A stretch of 64,000 bases of DNA from Setoptus koraiensis (Eukaryota; Arthropoda): assembly GCA_048013815.1 (NCBI GenBank), contig CM106585.1, positions 1,054,001 through 1,118,000 on the forward strand, written 5' to 3'. Positions 24,801 to 33,761 of the stretch are shown here, one piece after another. The notes beneath the pieces are model-generated. The model worked only from the letters and a program-made list of their open reading frames with translations. It was not told the DNA's origin and did no database searches. Both the position numbers and the translations under genes were made by a program. Every line of letters begins with the position of its first letter. Within the stretch, counting starts at the first letter, position 1.

Positions 24801-26179
24801 CGTGTTCCTCTTCCTCGCTAACATCATCATCTTCGTCGTCATCGTCGGCATCATTGACGGGCTCTGCATCCTTTAATGAGAATGAACTACAACGTGAGCT
24901 GCCCTATCATGACCGGGCCTCGTTACAACAACAATCAATTGACATCATCAATGATCCCTCGATTGCTCACCACAACAATGTTGCCGTTAGTCATTTTTCT
25001 AACAATATACCAAATCCATCAATGTCAATGAACGAACTAGGACACACAAACATAACTACATTACATCACTATCATAGCAGCAGTACTAATAGAGCAATAT
25101 TATTGGATCGAGAAAGTAATGATGATAAATCTACAAATGGATTGGCAAGGCGATTACGTTCATGTATGTCGTGTTTCTTTCCCTCGAGCAAAAATTCAAC
25201 AAATGGTAGTACAGGGGCCATTAACAAACAACGTATCAATAAATCTAAGAAACGTAAGAAGGCAGCACCGAGAAATAGTCGAATGATGGAATATAGAAGA
25301 AAACAGAGCACATTTGTGCCATCAACATTGGCGAGACCTCGAGAAGACTTTGCTTCGCATGGAATAGCCACACCAGGTAGTATGCAAGAGTTAAATAGTT
25401 TAGAGTGTTCCTCTTATACAGGTTCTTCAAGCACCAGTGGTTCGAGCTCATCCAGCGTTATTGGCGATCAAGCAGAAAATTATGAAAATATAGTAATGAG
25501 CAATAGTACTAACGAAATTGATCAACAACAAACTATCTTCAATGATGACACGACAGCGCAACAAACTCTACGTTTAGAACATCGTCAAGATGGCCCACCA
25601 CAACACAATACTCAACATTCCAATTACACGATGAACATTCTTCATAGTCTAGAATTGAATCATAATCTCAACGTGGCTGCCAGTGGTCACGATGACTGTA
25701 ACGATGAAGTTTACAATAATCATCAGACACGGGATAATAATCTGGGTGATGTTGATGTCGGAACGAAATTACCCAATGACGATAGCAGGGACTCAGCATT
25801 AGCAGACATTGGAGATCTACCAGTCAATGATCATGAGTTCTCAACGACAGACATCTATACTAACTCAATCAACAATAATAAAGAAATCAATTGCTATAAC
25901 CAAGATGAAGTTGAAGATGACATGTATCTACCCAAAGATGACGATGCCAAAGCGGACCAGGTTAGTGGCCAAAATTATTCATCCCTTATGTCACATTCAT
26001 TTACAAGCAACCATTCGTCTACAATAACCATATCCACATTGACAACCACCGATGGAGCACAAAATTCACTCAACGTTAGCTCAGTTTCGGCCAATTCACC
26101 TCAAGACCAAGATCAATTGTCCAACCAGTTGAGAGGTCTAGATCTTGATGGAGATCATAGTAACAATATGGGAGTATAA
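21830..26179 (+). CDS. Large CAP-Gly domain protein (1449 aa), single exon
   Basis: An uninterrupted 4.35 kb reading frame; an in-frame TGA lies 12 bp before the ATG, supporting this start. The one clear domain is a CAP-Gly module at about residues 603-672 (LGQRVALVKANG, FGTVGWIGRIP, EWAVGVIFDN, NGIRYFQARYNFAMFLP). CAP-Gly domains bind the EEY/F tails of tubulin and EB proteins. The usual GKNDG groove motif is replaced here by GNSDG, so tail binding may be altered. The rest is low complexity: acidic and Asn/Gln/Ser-rich N-terminus, basic His/Arg stretches (RHHKRRSSYR), poly-Ser runs and a Cys motif (RSCMSCFFPSS). It has no kinesin, USP or coiled-coil partner domain, so it is not CYLD, CLIP or a kinesin. 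The orthologue is not recognised. A cytoskeletal role is an inference from the domain. Confidence 0.85.
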   Translation: MGISEENRRYDQRDDSRRSSWGRNELDDEAAIEFIQDDDAHNNNANADDLFHLDEQDESGEDGMQQQQHRQRLTDSVRDDNGQIDVNNSNSNDEPASDRNERRLATSTTTNSSTGGGNQFAVVSNAIGATSNGSSSIMGEPHLSSAASSAAALIAAPLPPVAEEPQFFSLTDAEDDAVGDMMINGYANNVTTTDGGRRQQNVNINVNTANSTTVCSRFDNNNVLATLENGAGETATTNNAPPVPRQRHQAVSNGTDSGMGSGDGTCNDGNGITNNLNRNIALSSGQQSIFVGLESQGSVTSNITTNANTATTATSASNVTIASTTTSANLGVGLVTTQQTIAGIGGQQQQQPSTGGALSNTIRGASLRDRGPPLCSNTDESRHSNCKETDLYDSETVEKFEPTRASTIDSGHKGIDHQQHQQLHQQPQPHILKRPNWHQQQRQLPPIGGSVRLRGENIKQIYRDGSGTFKSRQQRDKEASQFATNNNNNNDDADDQSVVDEQQPSKFDRVGRLPSFKRNQSVSFRVNPLRRNRHSVDIRNLPSYLSNKRTSIVDVAFNAMSSLFTGGNSSNSNNQQQQSQENNHGSSSDEPIFEEPIAPTLSLGQRVALVKANGSDFGTVGWIGRIPQIEDEWAVGVIFDNAIGNSDGQINGIRYFQARYNFAMFLPLSALTKTENYIGRPETGTVLSRMSVSLRPGQMISIQRSTVRLQHCFLNAPHQRVGHDVRAVSNRLHCQCHNCGPCAHLTKQGRFTALTANVSYRHHEESIYSSSSNRHHHQHICEASMYSSGHDNCCQQPTTQLHDYIKPPIPASLLPAPSHLLFDKGSDWPSAPPMFPIETKRERHHKRRSSYRQNRHHHRRYNSNINNTNTNSNITGSKKEPIVSPPPAPLLDMATLNSIIEGKMRHGNNQPLATTTTTGLPRRTLDSTSSHDFDDTKYFADLETARLERRQNRRHLRQRNRQVSEASSTNEMFGIKQGALTESSESSMSSSCSSSSLTSSSSSSSSASLTGSASFNENELQRELPYHDRASLQQQSIDIINDPSIAHHNNVAVSHFSNNIPNPSMSMNELGHTNITTLHHYHSSSTNRAILLDRESNDDKSTNGLARRLRSCMSCFFPSSKNSTNGSTGAINKQRINKSKKRKKAAPRNSRMMEYRRKQSTFVPSTLARPREDFASHGIATPGSMQELNSLECSSYTGSSSTSGSSSSSVIGDQAENYENIVMSNSTNEIDQQQTIFNDDTTAQQTLRLEHRQDGPPQHNTQHSNYTMNILHSLELNHNLNVAASGHDDCNDEVYNNHQTRDNNLGDVDVGTKLPNDDSRDSALADIGDLPVNDHEFSTTDIYTNSINNNKEINCYNQDEVEDDMYLPKDDDAKADQVSGQNYSSLMSHSFTSNHSSTITISTLTTTDGAQNSLNVSSVSANSPQDQDQLSNQLRGLDLDGDHSNNMGV

Positions 26180-27351
26180 CGTGAGATGTTCGCTTTTGAA
26201 CAGTTTCTCTCTATCATGTCATTCGTCATTAGGATGTTCTTAGGTCCAACGAGTTGAACAAATCGTTAAAATTATCGAGGGAACGAGTCGCCTTGAAATC
26301 TGAAAACCGTTTTTAAGTTAAACATTAGCCCTTATCTTGTTAATTTACTCCTCTTCTGTTATTGATGATGGGATAATAGCGGTGAATATTATTATGACAT
26401 CATTGTTTTGTCCGCGCCAACAGAGTAAAAGATTGGCGAGCTCAGCTCAGATAAATGGTTGTCTACTTCCTTCTTTATGCCTTCTATCTGAGGCGTTTTA
26501 CCCCTTCAGTCAGGATGACAAAATATGGATGGTGAGATCAGCTGATTAAGTAATAAGCGATGCAATAAACGCCAACAAACAGCGAGTGGTCAACACCAGA
26601 AGTGTAGACACGGCTGCGTATATCTTCGGCATAAGCTGTTACACACAGAATGGGAGCATAAATTTTCGCATTATTCCCAATATTTCCTTATATTGACTGA
26701 ACTGACTAGAACCTGACCTAACAATGATGTAATAAATGATGTAATGATGTAATAAAAATAATATTGAGGCACTGATTATTGTTGTGTTGCACTAGCATAC
26801 AGAAGAGGCTGTTATGGGAAACTGCTGAATTGGGAAAAATATCTTCGATTGTCTAGATTCCTGGCGAGGAGTTCAAATGGGGAAAGTTTTTCAGATACTC
26901 ATTGGCAATGAGTCATTGCACGTGTACTGGGTGGAATCTGCCGACACCTTTGACCGTAGTTCAAGAAAAATAAGTCAGAGGCGCTCGCGTCAGCCTCAAA
27001 ATTCACTTAAAAGGTGGGAGAGTCCAGATAAATGTTGCGTTTTTTCTTCTTTTTTTCTTGTTGATTCGTTTTTCGATTGCTCATTCGATCTCAAGCACGA
27101 AAAATGCGTGTACAAAAGGCGACCTCGAGCGGTTTTTCCCTGAACTGCGGCTAAAGGTATCGGCAGATTTCCACCCAGTAAACATATGAGATAGGAATCT
27201 GACTGATGCATTGTGAAGGTTGTTTACTTTTCTACTAGAAATAGTTTGAATGAGCGCGCCAACACAGTCAGTTTTTGTGTATAATATATCAATAATATCA
27301 TTAATATCAATACTATGCATACAAATTGTATGATACAATATAATATTTGCA
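26180..27351. other. Intergenic region between CAP-Gly gene and PRPF18
   Basis: AT-rich DNA with repeated ATGATGTAATAA-like words near 26.73-26.76 kb and AATAAA signals that could end the CAP-Gly transcript. Its main feature is the inverted-repeat element at 26925-27180. The PRPF18 promoter must lie in the 170 bp between that element and the ATG, or within the element. Confidence 0.5.
26925..27180. mobile_element. Inverted-repeat (foldback or MITE-like) element, about 256 bp
   Basis: Arms at 26925-26970 and 27133-27180 are reverse complements with roughly 85% identity and one or two small gaps. Both start TACTGGGTGG at their outer ends and run through (A)ATCTGCCGA(C/T)ACCTTT to a GAAAAA-like inner end. 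The 160-bp interior is not repetitive and has no transposase. The shape fits a non-autonomous foldback DNA transposon. No clear target-site duplication is visible, and a second copy is not present in this window. It lies immediately upstream of PRPF18 and could affect its transcription. Confidence 0.6.
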
Positions 27352-28332
27352 ATGGAATTATTGAGAAAAGAGATAGAGCGGAAAAGGAAAGAGATTAGCG
27401 ATTCATTGGGCCCGGACAAAAAATGTTTCAAAAGGGAGCCAGAGGAGGCTCCAATAATCCATCAAGCCAAAAGTGGAAGCCTATCCACTCCGTGTAGACA
27501 AGAGTCCAATGATGCACCCACTGCCGTGGCGATGTTGCCACGCAAAGAGGTGATTAGAAGACTGAGAGAACGAAGTCAGCCAATCAAATTATTCGGTGAA
27601 ACAGACTACGATGTATTTTTACGTTTGCGAGATTTAGAAGTGTGCGAACCAGAGATGGACAGAGGATTGAGAAACGATTTCCAGGAGGCAATGGACAAAG
27701 TTGACCAAGACTATCTTAATGAGATCAACAAATCATGCGGCTCATTAGCCTCTGTCGAGGGCCGATCCGATGTTAAAGTAACGGAAATGAACACATCCAT
27801 TGAGGAGATGAGAAAGAGTTTTGGTTCTAGCAAACGTACTGATCTGATCAAAGATTGTGATATAATATACAAATTTTTCAAATTTTTATTAGAATTATGG
27901 GGCCGTGAGCTCAACTCTAGGCCACTAACCAGCAAAATATCAACGCAAGGCAAAATTAGATCGGCCACCTATACACAAACACAAACATATCTCAAACCAT
28001 TGTTCAAACAATTAAAGAACCACACTATTGCGGAAGATATCCAAAGACACTTAACTCTCATAATAAATGATTTGCTTGATAGAAACTACGTAGGGGCGAA
28101 TGCCCACTATCTTCAGATGGCAATCGGCAACTCACCATGGCCTATAGGTGTCACCATGGTTGGAATTCACGCAAGAACAGGTCGTGAAAAGATTTCTATG
28201 CAAAATATAGCACATGTTTTAAATGATGAAACTCAAAGGAAATACATTCAAGGCATCAAGCGACTTATGACCCAGTGTCAAAAGTCCTTCCCAACTGATC
28301 CGTCTCGTTCAGTGGAATATCAGGCTATCTAG
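27352..28332 (+). CDS. PRPF18: Pre-mRNA-splicing factor 18
   Basis: 326 codons in one exon, close to the 342 aa of human PRPF18. Prp18 acts in the second catalytic step of splicing, helping to dock the 3' splice site. The N-terminal helix (MELLRKEIERKRKE) and the SFM motif (LPRKEVIRRLRERSQPIKLF then GETDYDVFLRLR) at residues 62-97 match well. The C-terminal Prp18 domain follows, with KFLLELWGRELNSRP, YLQMAIGNSPWPIGVTMVGI and HVLNDETQRKYIQG. These last blocks include the conserved loop known to stabilise the step-two spliceosome. Nothing is missing. An SRPK kinase fragment starts about 50 bp after the stop on the same strand. Confidence 0.97.
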   Translation: MELLRKEIERKRKEISDSLGPDKKCFKREPEEAPIIHQAKSGSLSTPCRQESNDAPTAVAMLPRKEVIRRLRERSQPIKLFGETDYDVFLRLRDLEVCEPEMDRGLRNDFQEAMDKVDQDYLNEINKSCGSLASVEGRSDVKVTEMNTSIEEMRKSFGSSKRTDLIKDCDIIYKFFKFLLELWGRELNSRPLTSKISTQGKIRSATYTQTQTYLKPLFKQLKNHTIAEDIQRHLTLIINDLLDRNYVGANAHYLQMAIGNSPWPIGVTMVGIHARTGREKISMQNIAHVLNDETQRKYIQGIKRLMTQCQKSFPTDPSRSVEYQAI

Positions 28333-28382
28333 AATAGACGCCTTACACAGCAACACAGATGCGACAGAGATAACTATCATAA

Positions 28383-29070
<688 letters not shown>

Positions 29071-29079
29071 TCATAATCT

Positions 29080-30030
29080 TCAGTATAGTTCTGCCTCACT
29101 TGCTTCAGACATCATATAATATTCTACGGAGCATTTCCTCTGAACGTTTTCTTGTGATGACATTGCAGTGTTGTAACTCTTTATGTGCTCTAGGCATAGT
29201 AGTCCGTAACTATCGCATTTGAGAGTTACTCTTGACGAAGTTGTTAATGCTTGTATAGCAGGTTTCATAAAACTTGTTCTATATCTAAAATTGAACGTGG
29301 AAGATAAGGGACATTTGTTGGTTCCACCAATGATGATGTTTTCCTGTGGGCTGTCAACGACTACTACTTCAACTTGACCTAACTCTGAATTTGTTGTCAA
29401 TTTCAAAGGGGTACCCGAATTCTCCAAAGATATCTCTATGAAGTTGCTGGAAAAATCCAGACTACTTATCAATTCGTAGAATTTACTTGAATTAAAGGTG
29501 ATGCTTCCAATGTTTCCATCATCACCCTCTCCGTATCCTAAAGGCAAAACTTCGGCTTCAAAAGATTTCAAATCAATTCTTGCCGTGTACGATCCCAACT
29601 CCAACTTGAGCTTCTTTTGGTCCCCCCTACTTCTATACTGCATATACAAAGATGTTGGAAACCGTGAAGTGTTATTGGTATGTACTTGACTATCATCGTC
29701 GTTGGACAAATCATCACAGAGTAAATTAAGACACTGGATATAGTGTTTCAATAGAAATCCAAATTCTGTGTCCTGATTTGAATTATATACATAAATTTCA
29801 AACATTTCTTTCTCAAACAGCACGGACACTTGGAACGAAGGTTCACCCGACGTAACTATCCTAACTCCTTGCTTGTTTATCACAAAGACAGACTTGTCGT
29901 TGACATGATTGATCTCTTTGAGAACTTGGCTCATTATAGCGACATCACAAAGATTGGCAGTGAATATTGAGTTTTCTGTTGAATCAAGGACGGAATTTCC
30001 AATCGGAGGTACAGTTGAGCTGGTGGACAT
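29080..30030 (-). CDS. RAD1: Checkpoint clamp subunit RAD1
   Basis: A single-exon 316-codon protein matching RAD1 (human 282 aa). RAD1 forms the 9-1-1 ring with RAD9 and HUS1, a PCNA-like clamp loaded at damaged DNA to activate ATR signalling. Visible family features are IFTANLCDVAIMSQVLKEIN near the N-terminus, VFVINKQGVRIV, FEIYVYN, LNLLCDDL and, in the second PCNA-like fold, FYELISSLDFSS and VTLKCDSYGLLCLEH. The C-terminus VEYYMM is typical. It is tail-to-tail with the SRPK fragment: only 9 bp separate the stop codons, so their 3' UTRs must overlap. The upstream kilobase is shared with the UCH-L gene, transcribed the other way. Confidence 0.93.
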   Translation of the reverse strand: MSTSSTVPPIGNSVLDSTENSIFTANLCDVAIMSQVLKEINHVNDKSVFVINKQGVRIVTSGEPSFQVSVLFEKEMFEIYVYNSNQDTEFGFLLKHYIQCLNLLCDDLSNDDDSQVHTNNTSRFPTSLYMQYRSRGDQKKLKLELGSYTARIDLKSFEAEVLPLGYGEGDDGNIGSITFNSSKFYELISSLDFSSNFIEISLENSGTPLKLTTNSELGQVEVVVVDSPQENIIIGGTNKCPLSSTFNFRYRTSFMKPAIQALTTSSRVTLKCDSYGLLCLEHIKSYNTAMSSQENVQRKCSVEYYMMSEASEAELY

Positions 30031-31110
30031 GTTGAGATTGCTAACTGTATTTGATATGAAAAGGAGCTAAAGGGTTGTGAAGACCTCATATTGAGGCCCC
30101 CACAGTGAGGATCAATTCGACAAGGTCCAAGAGCTCCTGTGCAGCACACAGGCACAGTGTGTTTTATTGATCAATATTCTGCTTGAAACACCCTTTATTG
30201 TGTGCCTTTATTGCATAATGCAATTTGCATTATTGCTCTCAAGATGCCCAGTATTTTGCTTACGCACGAACTGTGCGGCATAAGCAAGCGCAGTGTAGGT
30301 AAGATTTTTCTGATGCACCCACATTGATTTACAAAAGATCCGCGAGGACGGCGCTGCATTGCATTCTCTGTAAAACAACATGAGAGCAACGCCTCTAGTG
30401 GATCGCTCGTAAAACATCGGTGCACATAGGAGAGGCGGCAAGCAGTGTTTTTGTGCAGAAAATGCACTGTGGAAGGCAGAGTAGCATAATCTATAGGAAC
30501 TTCGTTGCTTGGTCTTTGCGCCCTATATGTAGAGTGCTTTTGTAAAAATTCGGTGACCAAATCAGGCGGTGTGTATGTGTACAAATAGATTGGGTGCTTT
30601 TGTGCACAACATGATGATGATTTTCCGTGGCTTTGGCACAGTTCGATGTGAATTCGCTAACGAGACAAGCTTACACCATTTAGCTATTACACTCACTCAA
30701 TCGCTCTCTCACTCACTTGCACACTCAAACACTGGATACATGTGTAAATCCAAGTCCATCTTCGGATGATGCCCTAGATCGTTGTCTTCACATTATTGTT
30801 ATACAATATCGCTCATTACTAGCAAAATAGGAGAGAATAGGATAACAGACAGATAAGAAGAAGCATTTGTGGCAGTTGTCACCAGAAGTAACAATTATAC
30901 ACTCACTAGCGTCTAGTGTCACGGTGAATAAAGTCACAACACACACGTTCAACCAATATTAAAACTTATTTATTTTTACTAATCTGTTGATCATCCAACA
31001 TCCATTAGCAGGATTTAAATTATTCATTATATTTATTCGGTATTTAATTTACATCCATCCGTTAAGTGCAGCATCAAATCAAACTTATAAAATACACCCA
31101 AAACGCGAGG
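30031..31110. other. Divergent region between RAD1 and UCH-L
   Basis: Likely promoter region of both genes. It contains a near-perfect dyad ATAATGCAATTTGCATTAT at 30215-30233. A 130-codon minus-strand frame (30195-30584) begins at GTG, has no domain and is near the length expected by chance, so it is not called a gene. A plain AT-rich stretch precedes the UCH-L start. Confidence 0.45.
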
Positions 31111-32010
31111 ATGAGCGCAAAGTTGGTATGGATTCCCATGGAATCAAATCCGGATGTGATAAATTCTTTTCTTCGATCAGTGGGCGTTAAGCCGTGCGTC
31201 AAAGTAGTGGATGTACTCGGTTTTGATGATGATTTACTCCAAATGGTTGAAGGCAAAGTAGAGGGTCTGTTATTACTTTTTCCAGTAAGCAGCTCTGCCA
31301 ATTATGTTGTTGACGAGAAAGCAAAAGAAAAATTATACTTCATGCGCCAGACAATAAGAAATGCTTGCGCAACCATGGCGATAGTCCACTTGCTCGCCAA
31401 TCAATGCACCGATGACGATTTTGAGCCAGGATCGACTATACGTAGCTTTATTAAAGAGTCTAGTCAGCTTGAACCAGAAGTCAAAGCAAATAAATTCGAG
31501 AAATGTCAGACAATAGCAACAGCACATGAGAAGGTAAGTTTATCTATACTCTAATTTTTCCTTTACATCGGTAATCCACACAATTGAAACGTGTGTTCTG
31601 ATAATGATCGCCTTTTCGACGTTATGTTAAATGAAGAAACTTATACACTGTTACGATTTTGAAAGTCTATATAATTCAACATCAGATTAGTCAACTCGAC
31701 GATGTCCAATATACCTTTTTCAATCCAACTAACTCGAATGTTCATTCTCTTCAATTTGATCATTTAGGCCAGCGTTGAGGGTCAAACCGAGGCTCCACCC
31801 GCGTCCGATTCAGTGGAATACCACTACATCAGTATACTACATAAAGATAACACCATATATGAGATGGATGGCAGCAAAACGGGTCCAATCAATCATGGAC
31901 CTACCACCCAAGAGACCTTTCTCAAAGACGGTGTTAAAGTTTGTCAAAAGTTTGTGCAAGGTGATCCGGAAAACCCAAACTTCTCAGTGTTGGCCTTTGT
32001 GCGCGAATGA
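31111..32010 (+). CDS. UCHL3: Ubiquitin C-terminal hydrolase, UCH-L type
   Basis: Two exons, 31111-31533 and 31768-32010, phase 0, giving 221 aa (human UCHL3 230). UCH enzymes release ubiquitin from small C-terminal adducts and proproteins in the cytosol. The peptidase C12 signature is present with the oxyanion Gln80 and nucleophile Cys86 (QTIRNACATMAIVHLLAN), His160 (VEYHYISIL) and Asp175 (IYEMDGSKTGPINHG), so the enzyme should be active. The usual GTIGLIHA after the Cys reads ATMAIVHL, a divergent but hydrophobic variant. The intron falls at the crossover loop (AHEK, then ASVEGQTEAP). An AATAAA sits 46 bp after the stop, facing the end of MTRES1. UCHL1 versus UCHL3 cannot be separated here; UCHL3 is the usual invertebrate match. 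Confidence 0.93.
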
Positions 32011-32055
32011 GCCAATCAGACTACGCTTCATTTACGGTCTATAACATCGCTAAGC

Positions 32056-32077
32056 AATAAATATTGAATAATTTATT
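32056..32077. terminator. Face-to-face poly(A) signals of UCH-L and MTRES1
   Basis: AATAAA on the plus strand (32056-32061) serves the UCH-L gene. AATAAA on the minus strand (32072-32077) overlaps the MTRES1 stop codon: the TAA is the middle of the hexamer. The two signals are 10 bp apart, so each transcript ends inside the other gene's 3' end. Confidence 0.75.
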
Positions 32078-32738
32078 GTTCCACTAGTTCTGGTGGCATA
32101 GTATATCTTTGCCACCTATGTATAGTAACTCTAGAGCGACCTTTCGAAGTCATTAGATCATGAACACTATCAATGAGAACTCTCATAGCCAATGCTGTGC
32201 CATCCTCCTCTCGTTTGACAATCATACAAATATCATCACCCTCCTGCAATTCCATGGCCTTTTTAGTAGGCAGCTCTCTATTTACTAGTAGTTCCTTCTT
32301 GTAAACGGCTTCCTCTATTCTTTGACGGGTTTTGCCGAATGCCACATGAGCTATTGCGTCTAATCTCATTGAAACAACTTCTATGACTTTTTCTTCATAG
32401 TCCCTGGGAAGGCCGGCGATTGAACCATCGGCAAGAAGTGGATTCTCTCCAGCGTCTTCATCATTTTCGTCATCAGATTCCTCATCCTGGTTTTTTCTTT
32501 GACCTCTCCTTTTCTTGTACCTCTTTTGTACTGTATTCACTAGATGGTGGTTACGAAATGCCGTGTTACCGAAATTTCTTACTTCACTATTCAAAAAGAA
32601 GGGCTGTCCAATAGTGTCGAACCCAGTTGATGATGATAATTTCTTGTGGCATATGTTATAACTCGGCAGGGCTACCAGACGTGGATGAAGCATCCGTCTT
32701 GAAAATAGAGAACGTGTCAACAATCCGAGATTTGACAT
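32073..32738 (-). CDS. MTRES1: Mitochondrial transcription rescue factor 1 (S4 domain)
   Basis: 221 codons from the ATG at 32738 (an earlier in-frame start would be non-ATG). MTRES1 (C6orf203) is a mitochondrial-matrix S4-domain RNA-binding protein that associates with mitoribosomes. The N-terminus is a typical import signal rich in Leu, Arg and Ser (MSNLGLLTRSLFSRRM). A basic patch (KRYKKRRGQRK) and an acidic run (DEESDDENDEDAG) follow. The S4-like domain occupies the C-terminal 90 residues: MRLDAIAHVAFGKTRQRIEE, YKKELLVNRE, LQEGDDICMIV, RVTIHRWQRYTMPP, matching the vertebrate order and spacing. The stop codon is embedded in the poly(A) signal, and the gene is tail-to-tail with UCH-L at 62 bp. 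Confidence 0.85.
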   Translation of the reverse strand: MSNLGLLTRSLFSRRMLHPRLVALPSYNICHKKLSSSTGFDTIGQPFFLNSEVRNFGNTAFRNHHLVNTVQKRYKKRRGQRKNQDEESDDENDEDAGENPLLADGSIAGLPRDYEEKVIEVVSMRLDAIAHVAFGKTRQRIEEAVYKKELLVNRELPTKKAMELQEGDDICMIVKREEDGTALAMRVLIDSVHDLMTSKGRSRVTIHRWQRYTMPPELVEQ

Positions 32739-33194
32739 GATGGTGATAGTAAATATTTTCGATCGGCCAACTAGAAAGAAGAGGCTGAAAAAAATCGATG
32801 GAGAGCAAGGTGCATGATGATCTAGACGCGGCAACTTATCCTACAGCGCGAAATTCGATTTAGTTTGTTGATGAATTTTTCGACATGGAAAGGAGATTTG
32901 AGGAATATTTCCAATGATCCAACGAATATTGATAGTGGCTCGTGACAATCCCAGATGGATTTTCGACAAGACAATTGGTTGACGACGGATCGCTCAAGAG
33001 ATCAGAGACTAAGGCTTGTGGTTATTGAAAGAAATAGCGAGAAGGCACCGGTTGATTTCCAAAAAGAGAATTATCTTATCAAAAGGATGTAAACAAATTA
33101 GTTTATTGGAACTGCTCAGTCACTAGTATCTATAGGTTCATAAGGTTGAATGTACAAGTATAAGAAGGAACTCGTGATGAGTTGAGAAACTGTC

Positions 33195-33518
33195 TTATAG
33201 CTTTTTTTGCGTATCATAGATGCCATTATCTACCCAGGTCATAGAATCATTTGCTTGAGAGTGAGGGGCTCTTTGTGCGCTCTGTAACTTTGGTCCTGTC
33301 CTTACAGCTCCAGGATGAAATGATCGATATGTGTTTTCTAAGTCTGATATCTGCATGAACAAAGTGTCGAGTGAGGCGGTGAGATTACTGAACTGTTGTA
33401 CCTTGCTGTTGCTTGGCCTGCAGAAGCCATTCTGAGTAGCATGTTGACCATGGATTAATTTTGTTTTGTTTGAATTGAGATCTAGTCCATCAAGAGCTTC
33501 ACTGAGTCCAGCATCCAT
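33195..33518 (-). CDS. Small unrecognised protein (107 aa)
   Basis: ATG-initiated, no introns seen. It has a polar N-terminus (MDAGLSEALDGLDLNSNKTK), a probable short helical segment in the middle (FSNLTASLDTLFMQISDLEN) that could form a coiled coil, and a basic-polar tail ending YDTQKKL. No signal peptide or membrane segment. I do not recognise the family; the pattern is like small subunits of adaptor or Mediator-type complexes, but that is only an impression. It lies between two genes on the same strand, in a dense block, which supports a real gene. Confidence 0.5.
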   Translation of the reverse strand: MDAGLSEALDGLDLNSNKTKLIHGQHATQNGFCRPSNSKVQQFSNLTASLDTLFMQISDLENTYRSFHPGAVRTGPKLQSAQRAPHSQANDSMTWVDNGIYDTQKKL

Positions 33519-33761
33519 TTGGTCAGGAGTAATTATATATATTTATCTTGTCTCAGGAGATAACTACAATAGGATAATGATAGCAGCTAAGTTACATGAA
33601 AAACATCTGAATAGGTAGGAATAAATAGTCTAAATAATAATATGATATACATGTAGCAAAAGTAGCAACAGCCTCCTCAAATCCCATCTGGAGCGCCAAT
33701 TTCAATCTGGATTCGCATGTCTAGATGACCAAACTTGTTGCGCAGACATTTGACACGGTTA

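Noticed and set aside
30195-30584. 130-codon minus-strand frame upstream of RAD1
   Set aside because: It starts at GTG, lacks a domain, and one or two frames of this length are expected by chance in 64 kb.
32739-32834. Longer N-terminus for MTRES1
   Set aside because: It starts at a non-ATG codon and adds no import-like sequence; the ATG at 32738 gives a clean mitochondrial leader.
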